This document shows, piece by piece, positions 26,702 through 35,647 of a stretch of 64,000 nucleotides of DNA. Both the position numbers and the translations under genes were made by a program. The stretch covers positions 202,869 to 266,868 of the forward strand of contig NZ_PQVF01000008.1 in NCBI RefSeq assembly GCF_002920915.1, in the 5' to 3' direction. The stretch comes from Solitalea longa. Lineage in GTDB: Bacteria > Bacteroidota > Bacteroidia > Sphingobacteriales > Sphingobacteriaceae. Below the pieces are notes generated by a model. The model was not told where the DNA came from. It ran no database searches and worked only from the letters and a program-made list of their open reading frames with translations. Each line of letters begins with the position of its first letter. The stretch's first letter is position 1.

Positions 26702-26731
26702 TTGGGGTGTATTATTAAGAAATTGTTAAAA

Positions 26732-26902
26732 TTATTTACTTTGATTATCGTTTTGATAACCTTCTTTCAGCTTCTTTTTATAATCCCATGGGCAATTCAA
26801 GCATTGATTTTTACAGCAATACCCTCTATTAAGGTGATACTGCCTGGTAAAAACCATTAGCCCTTGTTCATTGATAATATAATCTTCGCCAACCTTTAAC
26901 AT
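26732..26902 (-). CDS. DUF5522 family protein, 56 aa
   Basis: Small protein that starts MLKVGEDYIINEQGLMVFTRQYHLNRGYCC and continues with a cysteine cluster KNQCLNCPW. The pattern (EGxDYxxNExGxxVFTxxYHxxRGxCCxxxCxxCP) is that of the widely conserved Bacteroidota DUF5522 proteins; the four Cys could bind a metal. Function is unknown. The ATG is the base right after the exonuclease stop codon (TAA-ATG), so translation is probably coupled. Confidence 0.8.
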   Translation of the reverse strand: MLKVGEDYIINEQGLMVFTRQYHLNRGYCCKNQCLNCPWDYKKKLKEGYQNDNQSK

Positions 26903-27841
26903 TTATTCATTTAAAATTTTTACGGCATGAGAATCTTTCAAATGTTGTTTCAACTCATGGCCGTTTCCATGGAGGGTCCAAATCTCCTTAGCTTCCGACC
27001 GTTCAATCAAAGTAAGTATTTGGTTCCAATCTGCGTGATCGCTAATAAAAAGTTTTTCATCACAGTACTCCTGCAAATTCCCCCAACCGGATGCAAAGAC
27101 CTTATAAACATCACGACTATGCTTATAACTTGAGAAAGTTAATGGGGGAACAATATAAACACTGTTTGATGAATGTTTCATTGTTTTGCGATCATATAGC
27201 TGCCATTTCCCTAAATCAATGCCGTACTGTTCATAAATACGATGTATTGGAGCAATAGAATAATGTACAAGCACATTTAAGTTACTGCAATGCTCATTTA
27301 TTAACTGCGTTATGCGCTGGGCCTTGCCTAAAGCATAGGCACCGAAAATTATATTGTTATTGAATTTATTAAGCTTTACAATTTCACTTTCGGCATTGGG
27401 ATGAGCCGTTTCTGACGATGCAAACGTTGTTTCAGTGATCAATATATCTGCTTTTACAAACTCAAAAGGCTCATTTGTTGGATCAGCATCTAATTTAAAA
27501 TCGCCTGTATAAAGAATTCGTTTGCCATCAATTTCAACCAAAATCTGTGCAGAACCTAAGATATGGCCTGCACTATAGAAAGTGATGCGTGCATCATCAA
27601 TCATAAATGACTGATGATAATCTCTGACCTGAAAGTTTTTACCTGCATTTTTCTTAAACCGAAGTTCCATTACCGACCGGGTAGATTCGGTGCAATAAAC
27701 ATTTTCTGATCCGGCCACAGCATGGTCGCCGTGAGCATGAGATATTACGGCATTTTTAACTGACTTTTGTGGATCGAGATAAAAATTATAGCGTGGGCAA
27801 TACAACCCTATTTCTGTTAGTTTAAAATATTCTTCAACCAT
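26903..27841 (-). CDS. MBL-fold exonuclease (ligase-associated type)
   Basis: 312-aa metallo-beta-lactamase-fold hydrolase. The zinc-binding block HAHGDHAV is near residue 34, SAGHILGSA near 89, YTGDFK near 110 with the bridging Asp, ITETTFA near 135 and SDHADW near 277, consistent with a beta-CASP-like nuclease. It resembles the exonucleases that accompany DNA ligase/Lhr helicase genes in other bacteria, but no ligase is adjacent here. It overlaps coaE by 8 nt at its start and is followed directly by DUF5522. Confidence 0.82.
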   Translation of the reverse strand: MVEEYFKLTEIGLYCPRYNFYLDPQKSVKNAVISHAHGDHAVAGSENVYCTESTRSVMELRFKKNAGKNFQVRDYHQSFMIDDARITFYSAGHILGSAQILVEIDGKRILYTGDFKLDADPTNEPFEFVKADILITETTFASSETAHPNAESEIVKLNKFNNNIIFGAYALGKAQRITQLINEHCSNLNVLVHYSIAPIHRIYEQYGIDLGKWQLYDRKTMKHSSNSVYIVPPLTFSSYKHSRDVYKVFASGWGNLQEYCDEKLFISDHADWNQILTLIERSEAKEIWTLHGNGHELKQHLKDSHAVKILNE

Positions 27842-28430
27842 TTACTCTATTCAAAAACTGTTGATGCAAATGCAAAACCTGGGGTATAATGGCTTTAGAT
27901 TCATCATTTAAAATTATAAAGTCAGCAAGCTTTACTTTTTCCTCTTCATTAAGCTGATTTTTTATCCTGCTTTTAACCTCATTTTCAGAACTTCCATCAC
28001 GCGTCATTACACGCTTGATCCGCAATTCTTCGGGTGCCGTTACCAAAATATTAATGTCGTTTTGCTTGTAGCTGCCACTTTCAAACAGTAAGGCTGCTTC
28101 TTTTAATAAATAGGGTTTATACTGGTATTGTTTGCTCCATTTGTCAAAAGCTCTAAACACGGCAGGATGCACCATTGAATTAAGTAGGGCAAGTTTCTCC
28201 GCATTATTGAATACCATTTCGGCCAATAATTTGCGATTCAAGCTTCCATCTTCAAAGTAAACCGATTCTCCAAAATGTTGCTTAATTCCATTTACAAGAG
28301 TCTCGTCTTCCACCATTATGCGTTTAGCTTCAGTATCAGCAATAAAAACCGGTATACCTAATTGTTCAAATATTTTGACAACGGTGCTTTTACCACTACC
28401 AATTCCACCGGTTATTCCAACATTAAACAT
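27834..28430 (-). CDS. coaE: dephospho-CoA kinase
   Basis: Last step of coenzyme A synthesis: phosphorylates the ribose 3'-OH of dephospho-CoA using ATP. The 198-aa protein has the P-loop GGIGSGKST near residue 8, IADTEAKRIM near 30 and the LID/substrate segment PAVFRAF and RVMTRDG further on. It overlaps the upstream YbbR gene by one base and the downstream exonuclease by 8 nt, an operon arrangement seen often in Bacteroidota. Confidence 0.92.
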   Translation of the reverse strand: MFNVGITGGIGSGKSTVVKIFEQLGIPVFIADTEAKRIMVEDETLVNGIKQHFGESVYFEDGSLNRKLLAEMVFNNAEKLALLNSMVHPAVFRAFDKWSKQYQYKPYLLKEAALLFESGSYKQNDINILVTAPEELRIKRVMTRDGSSENEVKSRIKNQLNEEEKVKLADFIILNDESKAIIPQVLHLHQQFLNRVNG

Positions 28431-29389
28431 TACTTAGCTACTAAAAAGTCAATAATATGAGGATTTATATTGATCACGCGAATAAAATCAGGTGAACGCA
28501 AAAGTTTAACATCCAAACGGTTTCGCCCCATGGTTTTCCACTGGTTTAAATCAACCTGGGCATAAAACATATCTTCATCAACCAAGGGATATTTATTCAC
28601 CGGGCATAGGTACCTGATATTTATTTTGCCTGGCAACAAATTTACATCATAATTGCGATCATTATTAGCTAGATGTAACTTAACCATTATAGAGCCTTCA
28701 GTATATTTTTCAACCGGAATGCTTAACATCACCAAGCTCGGTTTTATGGTAATATTATTTGTTTGATTTCCATCGAGCCTGATATACATTTTAACACTAT
28801 CGGCTAAATCATGAAGAACAATTTTACGAGTAACCCAGCCTTTAACTTTTGCAACCTCATCAATAGGACCACTTATGGTAACGCTGTCCGGATTTAGGAT
28901 AAGATCTGATGAGTAAAAGTATTGCTTTTTGAAAGTTATATCTGCAAGCAACTCCAACGGAATCTTTTTAACAATCCGGCTTGAGAAATCAAGATTAATA
29001 ATTTCGGGTTTAATACTTTTTATTTTGATACCCTTAGGCAATTGCCTGTTTAAAGCCTCAAGATGCTTATAAAGCAGAATATTACTATCAGCGATTTTGG
29101 AAATATCAATTTTTAATGGCCTGTTAAGCAAGTTTATCCTCGAAAACAACAATTGCCATCCCGTTCCTTCAACATTGAGCACAACCTCTTCAACCGTTTT
29201 AACGTTTAAGGTCCTGTCGGCAGGAATATTAGTTAAAAGAAGCTGCGTATTAACCTTAAAGAAATACTTATTTGACAGAGATGAGATGAGCCAGAAACAT
29301 ATTGCAAAAAAAAGGCAAATAAAGAACAGGCCGAGCTTCCGACGTTCTCTTTTATTTAAGTCAAATAATGATCTTTCTTTATTCGTCAT
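28430..29389 (-). CDS. YbbR-like domain protein
   Basis: 319-aa protein with one N-terminal membrane helix (about residues 18-40) after a basic start, and then about 270 residues of extracytoplasmic beta-rich sequence with repeated YbbR-like units (for example the repeated I-S-K-I-A and V-T-I-S-G-P-I-D-E-V-A-K-V segment near residue 175). In Firmicutes a YbbR protein (CdaR) regulates a cyclic-di-AMP cyclase; here that partner is not nearby, so only the domain is certain. Likely envelope-anchored. Confidence 0.8.
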   Translation of the reverse strand: MTNKERSLFDLNKRERRKLGLFFICLFFAICFWLISSLSNKYFFKVNTQLLLTNIPADRTLNVKTVEEVVLNVEGTGWQLLFSRINLLNRPLKIDISKIADSNILLYKHLEALNRQLPKGIKIKSIKPEIINLDFSSRIVKKIPLELLADITFKKQYFYSSDLILNPDSVTISGPIDEVAKVKGWVTRKIVLHDLADSVKMYIRLDGNQTNNITIKPSLVMLSIPVEKYTEGSIMVKLHLANNDRNYDVNLLPGKINIRYLCPVNKYPLVDEDMFYAQVDLNQWKTMGRNRLDVKLLRSPDFIRVININPHIIDFLVAK

Positions 29390-29415
29390 TTAAGCGGTTT
29401 TACTTGCAATATAAT

Positions 29416-29449
29416 TGAAAAAGCCATCCCCTAGATAAAGAGATGGCTT
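29416..29449 (-). terminator. terminator-like hairpin between yajC and ybbR
   Basis: On the minus strand AAGCCATC (29449-29442) and GATGGCTT (29428-29421) pair over 8 bp, followed by a short T-run. It could cause partial termination between yajC and the downstream ybbR-coaE-exonuclease genes. Confidence 0.5.
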
Positions 29450-29470
29450 AAAAAAAAATATGATCTGTAA

Positions 29471-29791
29471 TTATGCTTCTTTTTCAGGAGTGTTTACAGC
29501 TTTAGAATTGTCTAAAGAGATACCTGACTTTTGGATCTTAATACGAACATTATGATCGATCTCAACGATAAAATAATCGGTTCCAACCTCAGAAATTTTA
29601 CCATGAACACCGCCAATGGTCACCACTTTATCTCCTTTTTTCAACTCTTCAATAAATTTTTTCTGATCCTTCATTTTTTTGGTTTGAGGGCGGATCATGA
29701 AAAAGTAAAATACTACGGCAATAAGTACCATCATAATTATTGATGAATTCATATTGCCACCTCCTGCTTGTAATAAAACGCTAGCTATCAT
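29471..29791 (-). CDS. yajC: preprotein translocase subunit YajC
   Basis: 106-aa accessory component of the Sec translocon (with SecDF). One membrane helix near residues 17-35 is followed by the diagnostic YFFMIRPQTKKMKDQKKF and the soluble part with GDKVVTIGGVHG and VEIDHNVRIKIQKSGI. Length and features are exactly those of YajC. It follows DUF1573 by 23 nt in a run that also carries nusB. Confidence 0.93.
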   Translation of the reverse strand: MIASVLLQAGGGNMNSSIIMMVLIAVVFYFFMIRPQTKKMKDQKKFIEELKKGDKVVTIGGVHGKISEVGTDYFIVEIDHNVRIKIQKSGISLDNSKAVNTPEKEA

Positions 29792-29814
29792 TTTAAATTT
29801 ATCGGTTTAAAAAC

Positions 29815-30234
29815 TTATTGTACTTCTCCTATCAATTCCAACATTGTAGCCGTTGGATTTGTATTGGCTATAATGGTTACATGTTTATCCTGTAATCCTG
29901 TTTTACCTTCGCTGTTGAATTTCACATCAATCTCGCCAGTAGCACCCGGAGCAATAGGTTCATCTGGTTTACTTGGCACAGTGCATCCGCAGCTTGCAGT
30001 AGCACTTTTTATAATCAAAGGAAATTTGCCGGTATTCACAAATTTAAAGGTATGTTCAACAACCTCTCCCGCTGCGATTTTACCAAAATCAAATTTGTCT
30101 TCTACAAATTTAATTGTGGTTAACTGGCTGGTATCGGCTACCGCGGTATTATTTGATGAAGCCTGATTCTTATTTCCTTTGTTACATGCTACAGCAGAGG
30201 CAGCAAGGGCTAAAATTAATATTGTTTTTTTCAT
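29815..30234 (-). CDS. DUF1573 family lipoprotein
   Basis: 139-aa exported protein with a lipoprotein signal (LAASAVAC, lipid-attached Cys at about residue 17). The rest is one immunoglobulin-like beta domain: FVEDKFDFGKIAAGE, HTFKFVNTGKFPLIIK, a Cys-Gly-Cys motif in SATASCGCTVPSKPDEP and GATGEIDVKFNSEGKTG. This pattern defines DUF1573. Function is unknown; it lies between nusB and yajC as in many Bacteroidota. Confidence 0.88.
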   Translation of the reverse strand: MKKTILILALAASAVACNKGNKNQASSNNTAVADTSQLTTIKFVEDKFDFGKIAAGEVVEHTFKFVNTGKFPLIIKSATASCGCTVPSKPDEPIAPGATGEIDVKFNSEGKTGLQDKHVTIIANTNPTATMLELIGEVQ

Positions 30235-30250
30235 ATTGGATAAATGGTGA

Positions 30251-31189
30251 TTATTCTACTAATCCTCTCCCCACTTTTCTAATCTTCTTTTCAGCCTTCA
30301 AATCTATCAGAATCTTATCAAGAATCCCATTAATAAATACTTTACTTTTAGGGGTACTGAATTCTTTTGATAGATCAATGTATTCGTTAATTGTAACTTT
30401 AACCGGAATTTCGTTAAAGTTCAGCAATTCGCAAATCGCCATTTTCATCAAAATAGTATCCATGTAAGCAATTCGCTCCGGATCCCAGTTTTGTGTTTTT
30501 GAGGAAATATAATCCTGATATTCGCCATTATTACGAATGGTTAGTTTGAACAGATCCATCATAAACTCTCTGTCATCCAACCAGTTTGCCGAAATAGGAG
30601 CCAGCTTTTGCTTAGTATCGCCAAATTCTTTCAGCGTTTTAACCATCATGCTAATAACTGATTCTTTATCAATTGGCCAGTTAATAAAACGATCTTCCAT
30701 CATTTGCTCGAACAATACCGATTGAGGCAATAGCTTTTTGACAAAAAATATCAAAATCTCTCGATCCACACTCATGGTATGCTCAGCTTCTGTGCAATAA
30801 GCTTTGTATTCAGGCGTAGCGCAAAAATCTTTAAACAGCGTTCTGATAACCTCCTGATCATTCGAAAAGTCGATTTTCAATTTTTTAACCTCTTCGGTAT
30901 AAGATGGAAATGTTTGAAGGAGCTTAATTAGCTTATTCTCAGCTATACGAGTACTTGCATTAAGGTCTTCTTCTGTTGGAATATATTTTGAAGCTCGTTC
31001 CTGAGCATCAACTATTGAGTATTGGGCAACTTCAATAGTAAGGTTTAACACAGTTAGGTAGGCTTCATTTACTTTAGCCACACTTTGTAACAAACTCTTC
31101 TCGAAACCCTGAATGTCTTTGGTTTCTGCCTGGTAAAAAGCATACAATGTTTGTAATGCTTTAATGCGCAAGTGCCTTCTGTTAAGCAT
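30251..31189 (-). CDS. nusB: transcription antitermination factor NusB (long form)
   Basis: 312-aa RNA-binding protein that acts in antitermination of rRNA transcription. It starts MLNRRHLRIKALQTLYAFYQAE, an N-terminus typical of NusB, and the C-terminal domain contains ILMKMAICELLNF and VTINEYIDLSKEFSTPKSKVFINGILD, the NusB hallmark. A central insertion of about 150 residues gives the long form usual in Bacteroidota (Escherichia coli NusB is about 140 aa). Its promoter is recognisable (31217-31224). Confidence 0.9.
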   Translation of the reverse strand: MLNRRHLRIKALQTLYAFYQAETKDIQGFEKSLLQSVAKVNEAYLTVLNLTIEVAQYSIVDAQERASKYIPTEEDLNASTRIAENKLIKLLQTFPSYTEEVKKLKIDFSNDQEVIRTLFKDFCATPEYKAYCTEAEHTMSVDREILIFFVKKLLPQSVLFEQMMEDRFINWPIDKESVISMMVKTLKEFGDTKQKLAPISANWLDDREFMMDLFKLTIRNNGEYQDYISSKTQNWDPERIAYMDTILMKMAICELLNFNEIPVKVTINEYIDLSKEFSTPKSKVFINGILDKILIDLKAEKKIRKVGRGLVE

Positions 31190-31216
31190 CTAAAAGAACA
31201 ATTAAAAATAAGGCCG

Positions 31217-31224
31217 CAAAGGTA
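31217..31224 (-). promoter_or_regulatory. candidate -7 box for the nusB unit
   Basis: TACCTTTG (minus strand), a perfect match to TAnnTTTG, lies 27 nt upstream of the nusB start codon. A -33 element is not clear. Confidence 0.5.
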
Positions 31225-31309
31225 CAACTTAAAAGTTAGATTTCAGAAGTACCCCTTTAAAATTTTAGCTTACAAGCGTTATCTTCTTACTTCTTACTTC
31301 TTAAATCAT

Positions 31310-32410
31310 TTAGCTATTTGCCTTTAACTGACGAATATCGGCTATACGCTTATCAGCAATTTTTAAGGCTGCATTATATGGAGTAATCTGCTCTTTTTTT
31401 GATTTTCGGAAAATATCAAGGGTTACTCCGTAAATACTCTCGGCTAATTGCATGGTTCTCTTTTTACCAATACCTGAAATTTCTGAGTGTACACTGATCA
31501 AGCCCCCGGCGTTAATTAAAAAATCAGGAGCATAAAGAATCCCCATTTCCAAGAGCATTTGCCCGTGTAATTCTTCATCCTGCAATTGATTATTTGCTGA
31601 ACCAGCTATTATTGAGCATTTAAGGCGTTTAATGGTATCGGAGTTCACCGTGGCACCTAGTGCACAAGGCGCATAAATATCTACATCCAAGTCATAGATC
31701 TGATTATTCGGAACAATGATCGCGTCGTGTTTGCGTGCAACATAAGTTAACCGCTCTTCATCCAAATCACTTATGTACACGCGTGAACCTTCGTCTCTAA
31801 GGTATTTAACCAAATATTCTCCTACGTTTCCAATTCCCTGAACAGCAACCGATTTTCCAGAAAGACTATCATTTCCCCATTGCTCCTTTGCACTGGCTTT
31901 CATACCCATGTATACGCCGTACGCCGAAACGGGACCAGTATGCCCTGTTCCTCCAGTTGACTCTGAAAGTCCCACCACATGCGGAGTTTCCATCCGAATG
32001 TACTCCATGTCGCGAGCGTTTGTACCAACATCTTGTGAGGTAATGAACTCTCCATTTAAATTATTGATAAAACGAGCGAAACGACGAATTAAGGCCTCTG
32101 ATTTATCTCGATTTGAATCACCAATAATAACCGCTTTACCACCACCAAAATTCAGCCCGGTAATTGCCGATTTATAGGTCATTCCACGAGACAATCGCAA
32201 AACATCGTCAAGGGCATCTGCCTCATTTCGATAATGCCACATCCGAGTTCCTCCTATTGCCGGACCTAAAGTTGTATCATGAATTGCAATAATCGCTTTT
32301 AATCCTGTTGCCTTATCAGAACAAAACACAACGTTTTTGTGCGATTGTTCAGCCATTTTATCAAATACAGAATTTGCATCAACAGAGTTAATTTCTTTGG
32401 TTTCGAACAT
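31310..32410 (-). CDS. Leu/Phe/Val dehydrogenase (Glu/Leu dehydrogenase family)
   Basis: 366-aa NAD-dependent amino-acid dehydrogenase that reversibly deaminates branched-chain or aromatic amino acids. The catalytic lysine lies in TGLNFGGGKAVI near residue 91, the substrate segment TLGPAIGGTR near 47, the Rossmann dinucleotide motif GIGNVG near 192, and DVDIYAPCALG-A near 244. Leucine dehydrogenase is most likely, but valine or phenylalanine dehydrogenase is possible. It is 121 nt upstream of nusB; whether they share a transcript is unclear, because nusB has its own -7 box. Confidence 0.87.
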   Translation of the reverse strand: MFETKEINSVDANSVFDKMAEQSHKNVVFCSDKATGLKAIIAIHDTTLGPAIGGTRMWHYRNEADALDDVLRLSRGMTYKSAITGLNFGGGKAVIIGDSNRDKSEALIRRFARFINNLNGEFITSQDVGTNARDMEYIRMETPHVVGLSESTGGTGHTGPVSAYGVYMGMKASAKEQWGNDSLSGKSVAVQGIGNVGEYLVKYLRDEGSRVYISDLDEERLTYVARKHDAIIVPNNQIYDLDVDIYAPCALGATVNSDTIKRLKCSIIAGSANNQLQDEELHGQMLLEMGILYAPDFLINAGGLISVHSEISGIGKKRTMQLAESIYGVTLDIFRKSKKEQITPYNAALKIADKRIADIRQLKANS

Positions 32411-32613
32411 GAGGGCGAGGTTTTTAGTTGGTTGGCAATCAGTGCCATTAATATTAAATCTAAATAAATTTCACGCTTTTTAAACAAAAGCCGCACCAAA
32501 ACATTAATAATTTATAAGGAATTTTCACTTTTAGTTATTGGGATATAAAATCAAGATAAAAGATAAATTAAAAGAACAGTAAAATCGTTACTCAAGGAGA
32601 CTTAAGAAATCGA

Positions 32614-32621
32614 TATTTTTG
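32614..32621 (+). promoter_or_regulatory. candidate -7 box for the ABC exporter gene
   Basis: TATTTTTG matches TAnnTTTG and lies 18 nt upstream of the ATG at 32640. No convincing -33 element was seen. Confidence 0.4.
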
Positions 32622-32639
32622 CTTTGAAGAATTATAAAA

Positions 32640-34433
32640 ATGGGTGAATTAAAGTATCTAAATAAATATCTTTTCAAATACCGATACCGTTTGATTCTTG
32701 GAATTGTGTTCGTCATTATCTCCAATTATTTCGGTGTAATTCCGGCAAAAATCATCAGACGGGCATTTGACCTTGTAAATGAAAACATAACACTTTATAA
32801 GCTTTTTTCGGGATTTAACAGTCAGGACACCATTTACAGCATTTTTGGCAAAACAATGCTCATTTTCGGTCTTTCTGTATTATTAACGGCCATATTACGG
32901 GGTGTTTTTCTATTCTTTATGCGTCAAACCATTATTGTGGTATCTCGCCTTATTGAGTATGACTTAAAAAATGAAATTTACAATCATTACCAGCAGCTTT
33001 CTCTTTCGTTTTACCGCCGAAACAACACCGGTGACTTAATGAACAGGATCACCGAAGACGTTAGTAGAGTACGAATGTACCTGGGGCCTGCCATCATGTA
33101 TACCATCAACACCTTAGTGCTTTTCTTACTGGTGATTGTTACCATGGCAAATATTAATCTTAAATTGACCTTATTTTCACTACTGCCCTTACCTGTAATG
33201 GCCGTTGTTATTTACTATGTAAACTCAATTATTCACCATAAAAGTGAGCATATTCAGGAGCAGTTGTCAAATCTTTCGAGCTTTACACAAGAGACCTTTT
33301 CAGGTGTCCGCGTGTTAAAAGCCTATGTACGAGAGGAAAAAATCAGGGAGGATTTTGAGGCCCAAAGCGAAGCCTATAAAAAACGTTCGATGAGCCTTGC
33401 CCGAGTCCAGGCATTTTTCTACCCAACTGTATTGTTATTAGTTGGGATGAGTGTAGTGTTAACCGTTTACATTGGGGGCATTGAGGTTAAAAATGGAAAT
33501 ATCACTCCGGGTAATATAGCCGAGTTTATCGTTTACATAAATCAGCTAACTTTCCCTATGATGTCATTAGGCTGGGTTACCTCACTTATTCAACGTGCAG
33601 CGGCATCTCAAAAACGGATAAATGAGTTTCTCAATACAAAGCCTGAAATTACTTCATCAACCGAAAACGCTAGCGAAATTAAAGGTGATCTCGAATTCAG
33701 AAATGTAAGCTTTACCTATCCCGATACGGGAATTCAAGCCTTAAAAAACGTGAGTTTTAATGCCAAGGCAGGAGAATTTATTGCCTTTATTGGCCGAACC
33801 GGCTCTGGAAAATCAACCATTGCCAATCTTATTGCCCGCATGTATGATGTTAATTCCGGTGAAATTCTTATCGACAACAAAAATATTAAGGCCTATGACC
33901 TGAATAATTTGCGCGAAAATATGGGTTTTGTTCCGCAGGAAGTTTTCTTGTTCTCAGATACCATTACCAACAATATTGCTTTCGGTTTAAATAAGGTTGA
34001 CAAGGAACAAGTTTATGAAGCTGCCCGAAAGGCCGCAGTTTACAATAATATCCAGGCTTTTCCGGATGGATTTGAAACCACTATTGGAGAAAGGGGTATC
34101 ACACTCTCAGGTGGACAAAAACAACGGGTTTCAATTGCCCGTGCCATCATTAAAGAACCTCAAATTATGGTATTCGACGATTGCCTTTCGGCAGTAGATA
34201 CTAAAACCGAAGAAGAGATTCTTTCAAACTTAGGCCAGGTAATGCATAATAAAACAAGTATTATAATCAGCCATAGGGTGTCTTCTATAAAAAATGCTGA
34301 TAAAATATTTGTGATTGACGAAGGAATGATCATCGAAAGTGGAAATCATGAAACTTTGATAGCCCAAAAAGGCGAATATTTTGAACTTTATGAAAAACAA
34401 TTGCTGGAAGAAGAAGAAGTTTTAGACAATTAA
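32640..34433 (+). CDS. ABC exporter, MsbA/lipid-A or multidrug type
   Basis: 597-aa half-transporter with an N-terminal type I membrane domain (six helices, about residues 15-310) and a C-terminal ATPase. Walker A is GRTGSGKST near residue 387, the Q-loop GFVPQEVFLFSD near 432, the signature LSGGQKQR near 489, Walker B IMVFDDCLS near 512 and the H-loop IISHRV near 544. It would act as a homodimer in the inner membrane. MsbA-like lipid flipping is possible; multidrug or peptide export cannot be excluded. It is a single gene followed by a 190-nt gap. Confidence 0.85.
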   Translation: MGELKYLNKYLFKYRYRLILGIVFVIISNYFGVIPAKIIRRAFDLVNENITLYKLFSGFNSQDTIYSIFGKTMLIFGLSVLLTAILRGVFLFFMRQTIIVVSRLIEYDLKNEIYNHYQQLSLSFYRRNNTGDLMNRITEDVSRVRMYLGPAIMYTINTLVLFLLVIVTMANINLKLTLFSLLPLPVMAVVIYYVNSIIHHKSEHIQEQLSNLSSFTQETFSGVRVLKAYVREEKIREDFEAQSEAYKKRSMSLARVQAFFYPTVLLLVGMSVVLTVYIGGIEVKNGNITPGNIAEFIVYINQLTFPMMSLGWVTSLIQRAAASQKRINEFLNTKPEITSSTENASEIKGDLEFRNVSFTYPDTGIQALKNVSFNAKAGEFIAFIGRTGSGKSTIANLIARMYDVNSGEILIDNKNIKAYDLNNLRENMGFVPQEVFLFSDTITNNIAFGLNKVDKEQVYEAARKAAVYNNIQAFPDGFETTIGERGITLSGGQKQRVSIARAIIKEPQIMVFDDCLSAVDTKTEEEILSNLGQVMHNKTSIIISHRVSSIKNADKIFVIDEGMIIESGNHETLIAQKGEYFELYEKQLLEEEEVLDN

Positions 34434-34623
34434 CGGTAAATTTTGACAAAAGATATTTTTTCCTTATAATATTTACTGGTCTTTTAATTACAAACTCTTT
34501 TCTTTTATGTTATAGATGATTAAATTGCAAGAAAAAAGATAGTTAAATACGGGCTATTTATATTTGGAATTTTGAAAATTATTACTTTATATTTACGCCA
34601 AGCTAAACTTATTGACACTAACA

Positions 34624-34947
34624 ATGGGAGATTTTGATAACAAAGAACGCGAAGAAGTATTCTCTAAAAAAGTAAGAGCAGGAAAACGTACTTATTTTTT
34701 CGATGTTAAATCGACTCGTGCTGGAGATTATTACATTACCGTTACTGAGAGTAAAAAACGTATGGAAGACGGAGTGTTTGTTAAACATAAAATTTTCCTT
34801 TACAAAGAAGACTTCGAAAAATTCGCAGAAGGGCTGAACGAAGTGGTGGATTATATCAAATCTAACCAGGAAGTTGTTGAGAAACGCTACGAAGCTTTTG
34901 AAAGCAACGGTGTGCATGACAAAATTGACGACGATTTTTCATTCTAA
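34624..34947 (+). CDS. PUR-alpha-type nucleic-acid-binding protein (DUF3276)
   Basis: 107-aa protein that begins MGDFDNKEREEVFSKKVRAGKRTYFFDVK and has YYITVTESKKR and FVKHKIFLYKEDFEKFAEGL, the beta-beta-beta-alpha pattern of a single PUR repeat. Bacterial PUR-alpha proteins bind single-stranded DNA or RNA as dimers; their cellular role in Bacteroidota is not established. I chose the ATG at 34624 over a TTG four codons upstream. A strong convergent terminator follows. Confidence 0.9.
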   Translation: MGDFDNKEREEVFSKKVRAGKRTYFFDVKSTRAGDYYITVTESKKRMEDGVFVKHKIFLYKEDFEKFAEGLNEVVDYIKSNQEVVEKRYEAFESNGVHDKIDDDFSF

Positions 34948-34965
34948 ACCAAAGATAGTTTAAAT

Positions 34966-34999
34966 AAAAAATGCATGAATTTGAGTTCATGCATTTTTT
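34966..34999. terminator. bidirectional terminator
   Basis: AAAAAATGCATGAA (34966-34979) and TTCATGCATTTTTT (34986-34999) pair perfectly with a 6-nt loop and give T-runs in both directions. It lies between the convergent PUR-alpha and TetR genes. Confidence 0.9.
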
Positions 35000-35005
35000 T
35001 TGTTT

Positions 35006-35581
35006 TCACTTTTTAACACCTAGCCAGCACGACTCTATTATTTCGTCTATTAGCACGTCTTCATTAAGGTTAATTTCATTAGTTTGATGAAAACGAACAA
35101 GGGCAACAATAGGTCCGTATACCAATGATAATAGAGCGGTTGAGTGCATTGGTTTTAAATACCCCTGGTCAATACCCATTCCTAAGATTTCATAAACAGG
35201 AGCCAATATCTTCTCTCCTTTTCTTTTGGTGGTTTCAACAATAAAGGGAGAACTCGAATATTGCTCTATAAACCTGAATACCTGTAAATTATTCAGGTAA
35301 AAATCATATAAACTATGCCATACATTGGCAAAGTTCTTTTTGTATTCTTCCTCTTCATCAAAAGAATTTTGCACTACATCGTTAATTCTTCTTCTAATTT
35401 CCAGAAACAGTTCATTGATCAGTTCATCTTTACTTTTAAAATAAAGGTAAACGGTTCCGGAAGCTACTCCTGCCTTTTCGGCAATGATTTTCATTGATGA
35501 ACCATGAAAACCATGCTCAGTAATTATTTCTAAAGAAGAATTTAAGATTGATTGACGCTTATCAGCAACTTGTTGTTTCAT
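35006..35581 (-). CDS. TetR/AcrR family transcriptional regulator
   Basis: 191-aa repressor-type protein. The N-terminal helix-turn-helix is clear (ILNSSLEIITEHGFHGSSMKIIAEKAGVASGTVYLYFKSKDELI), and the rest is the helical ligand-binding and dimerisation domain. Ligand and targets are unknown. A dyad TGAAC-CACC-GTTCA lies upstream of its own -7 box, suggesting autoregulation. The next gene upstream on the same strand is a glycosylasparaginase, which ends 66 nt before the TetR start. Confidence 0.9.
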   Translation of the reverse strand: MKQQVADKRQSILNSSLEIITEHGFHGSSMKIIAEKAGVASGTVYLYFKSKDELINELFLEIRRRINDVVQNSFDEEEEYKKNFANVWHSLYDFYLNNLQVFRFIEQYSSSPFIVETTKRKGEKILAPVYEILGMGIDQGYLKPMHSTALLSLVYGPIVALVRFHQTNEINLNEDVLIDEIIESCWLGVKK

Positions 35582-35600
35582 AAATAAGGATTGGTTCTAA

Positions 35601-35639
35601 TAAAGATAATAGTTTTCATCAAAAATGAACCACCGTTCA
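35601..35639 (-). promoter_or_regulatory. tetR promoter with candidate operator
   Basis: TATCTTTA (minus strand, 35601-35608), one base off TAnnTTTG, is preceded by TGAAC (35626-35630) and GTTCA (35635-35639), a perfect 5-bp dyad with a 4-nt centre covering the -33 position. TetR-family operators often have this form. Confidence 0.4.
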
Positions 35640-35647
35640 GAATATAA

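Noticed and set aside
26903..27841. operon-linked DNA ligase system with the MBL exonuclease
   Set aside because: No ligase or helicase gene is next to it; the neighbours are coaE and DUF5522.
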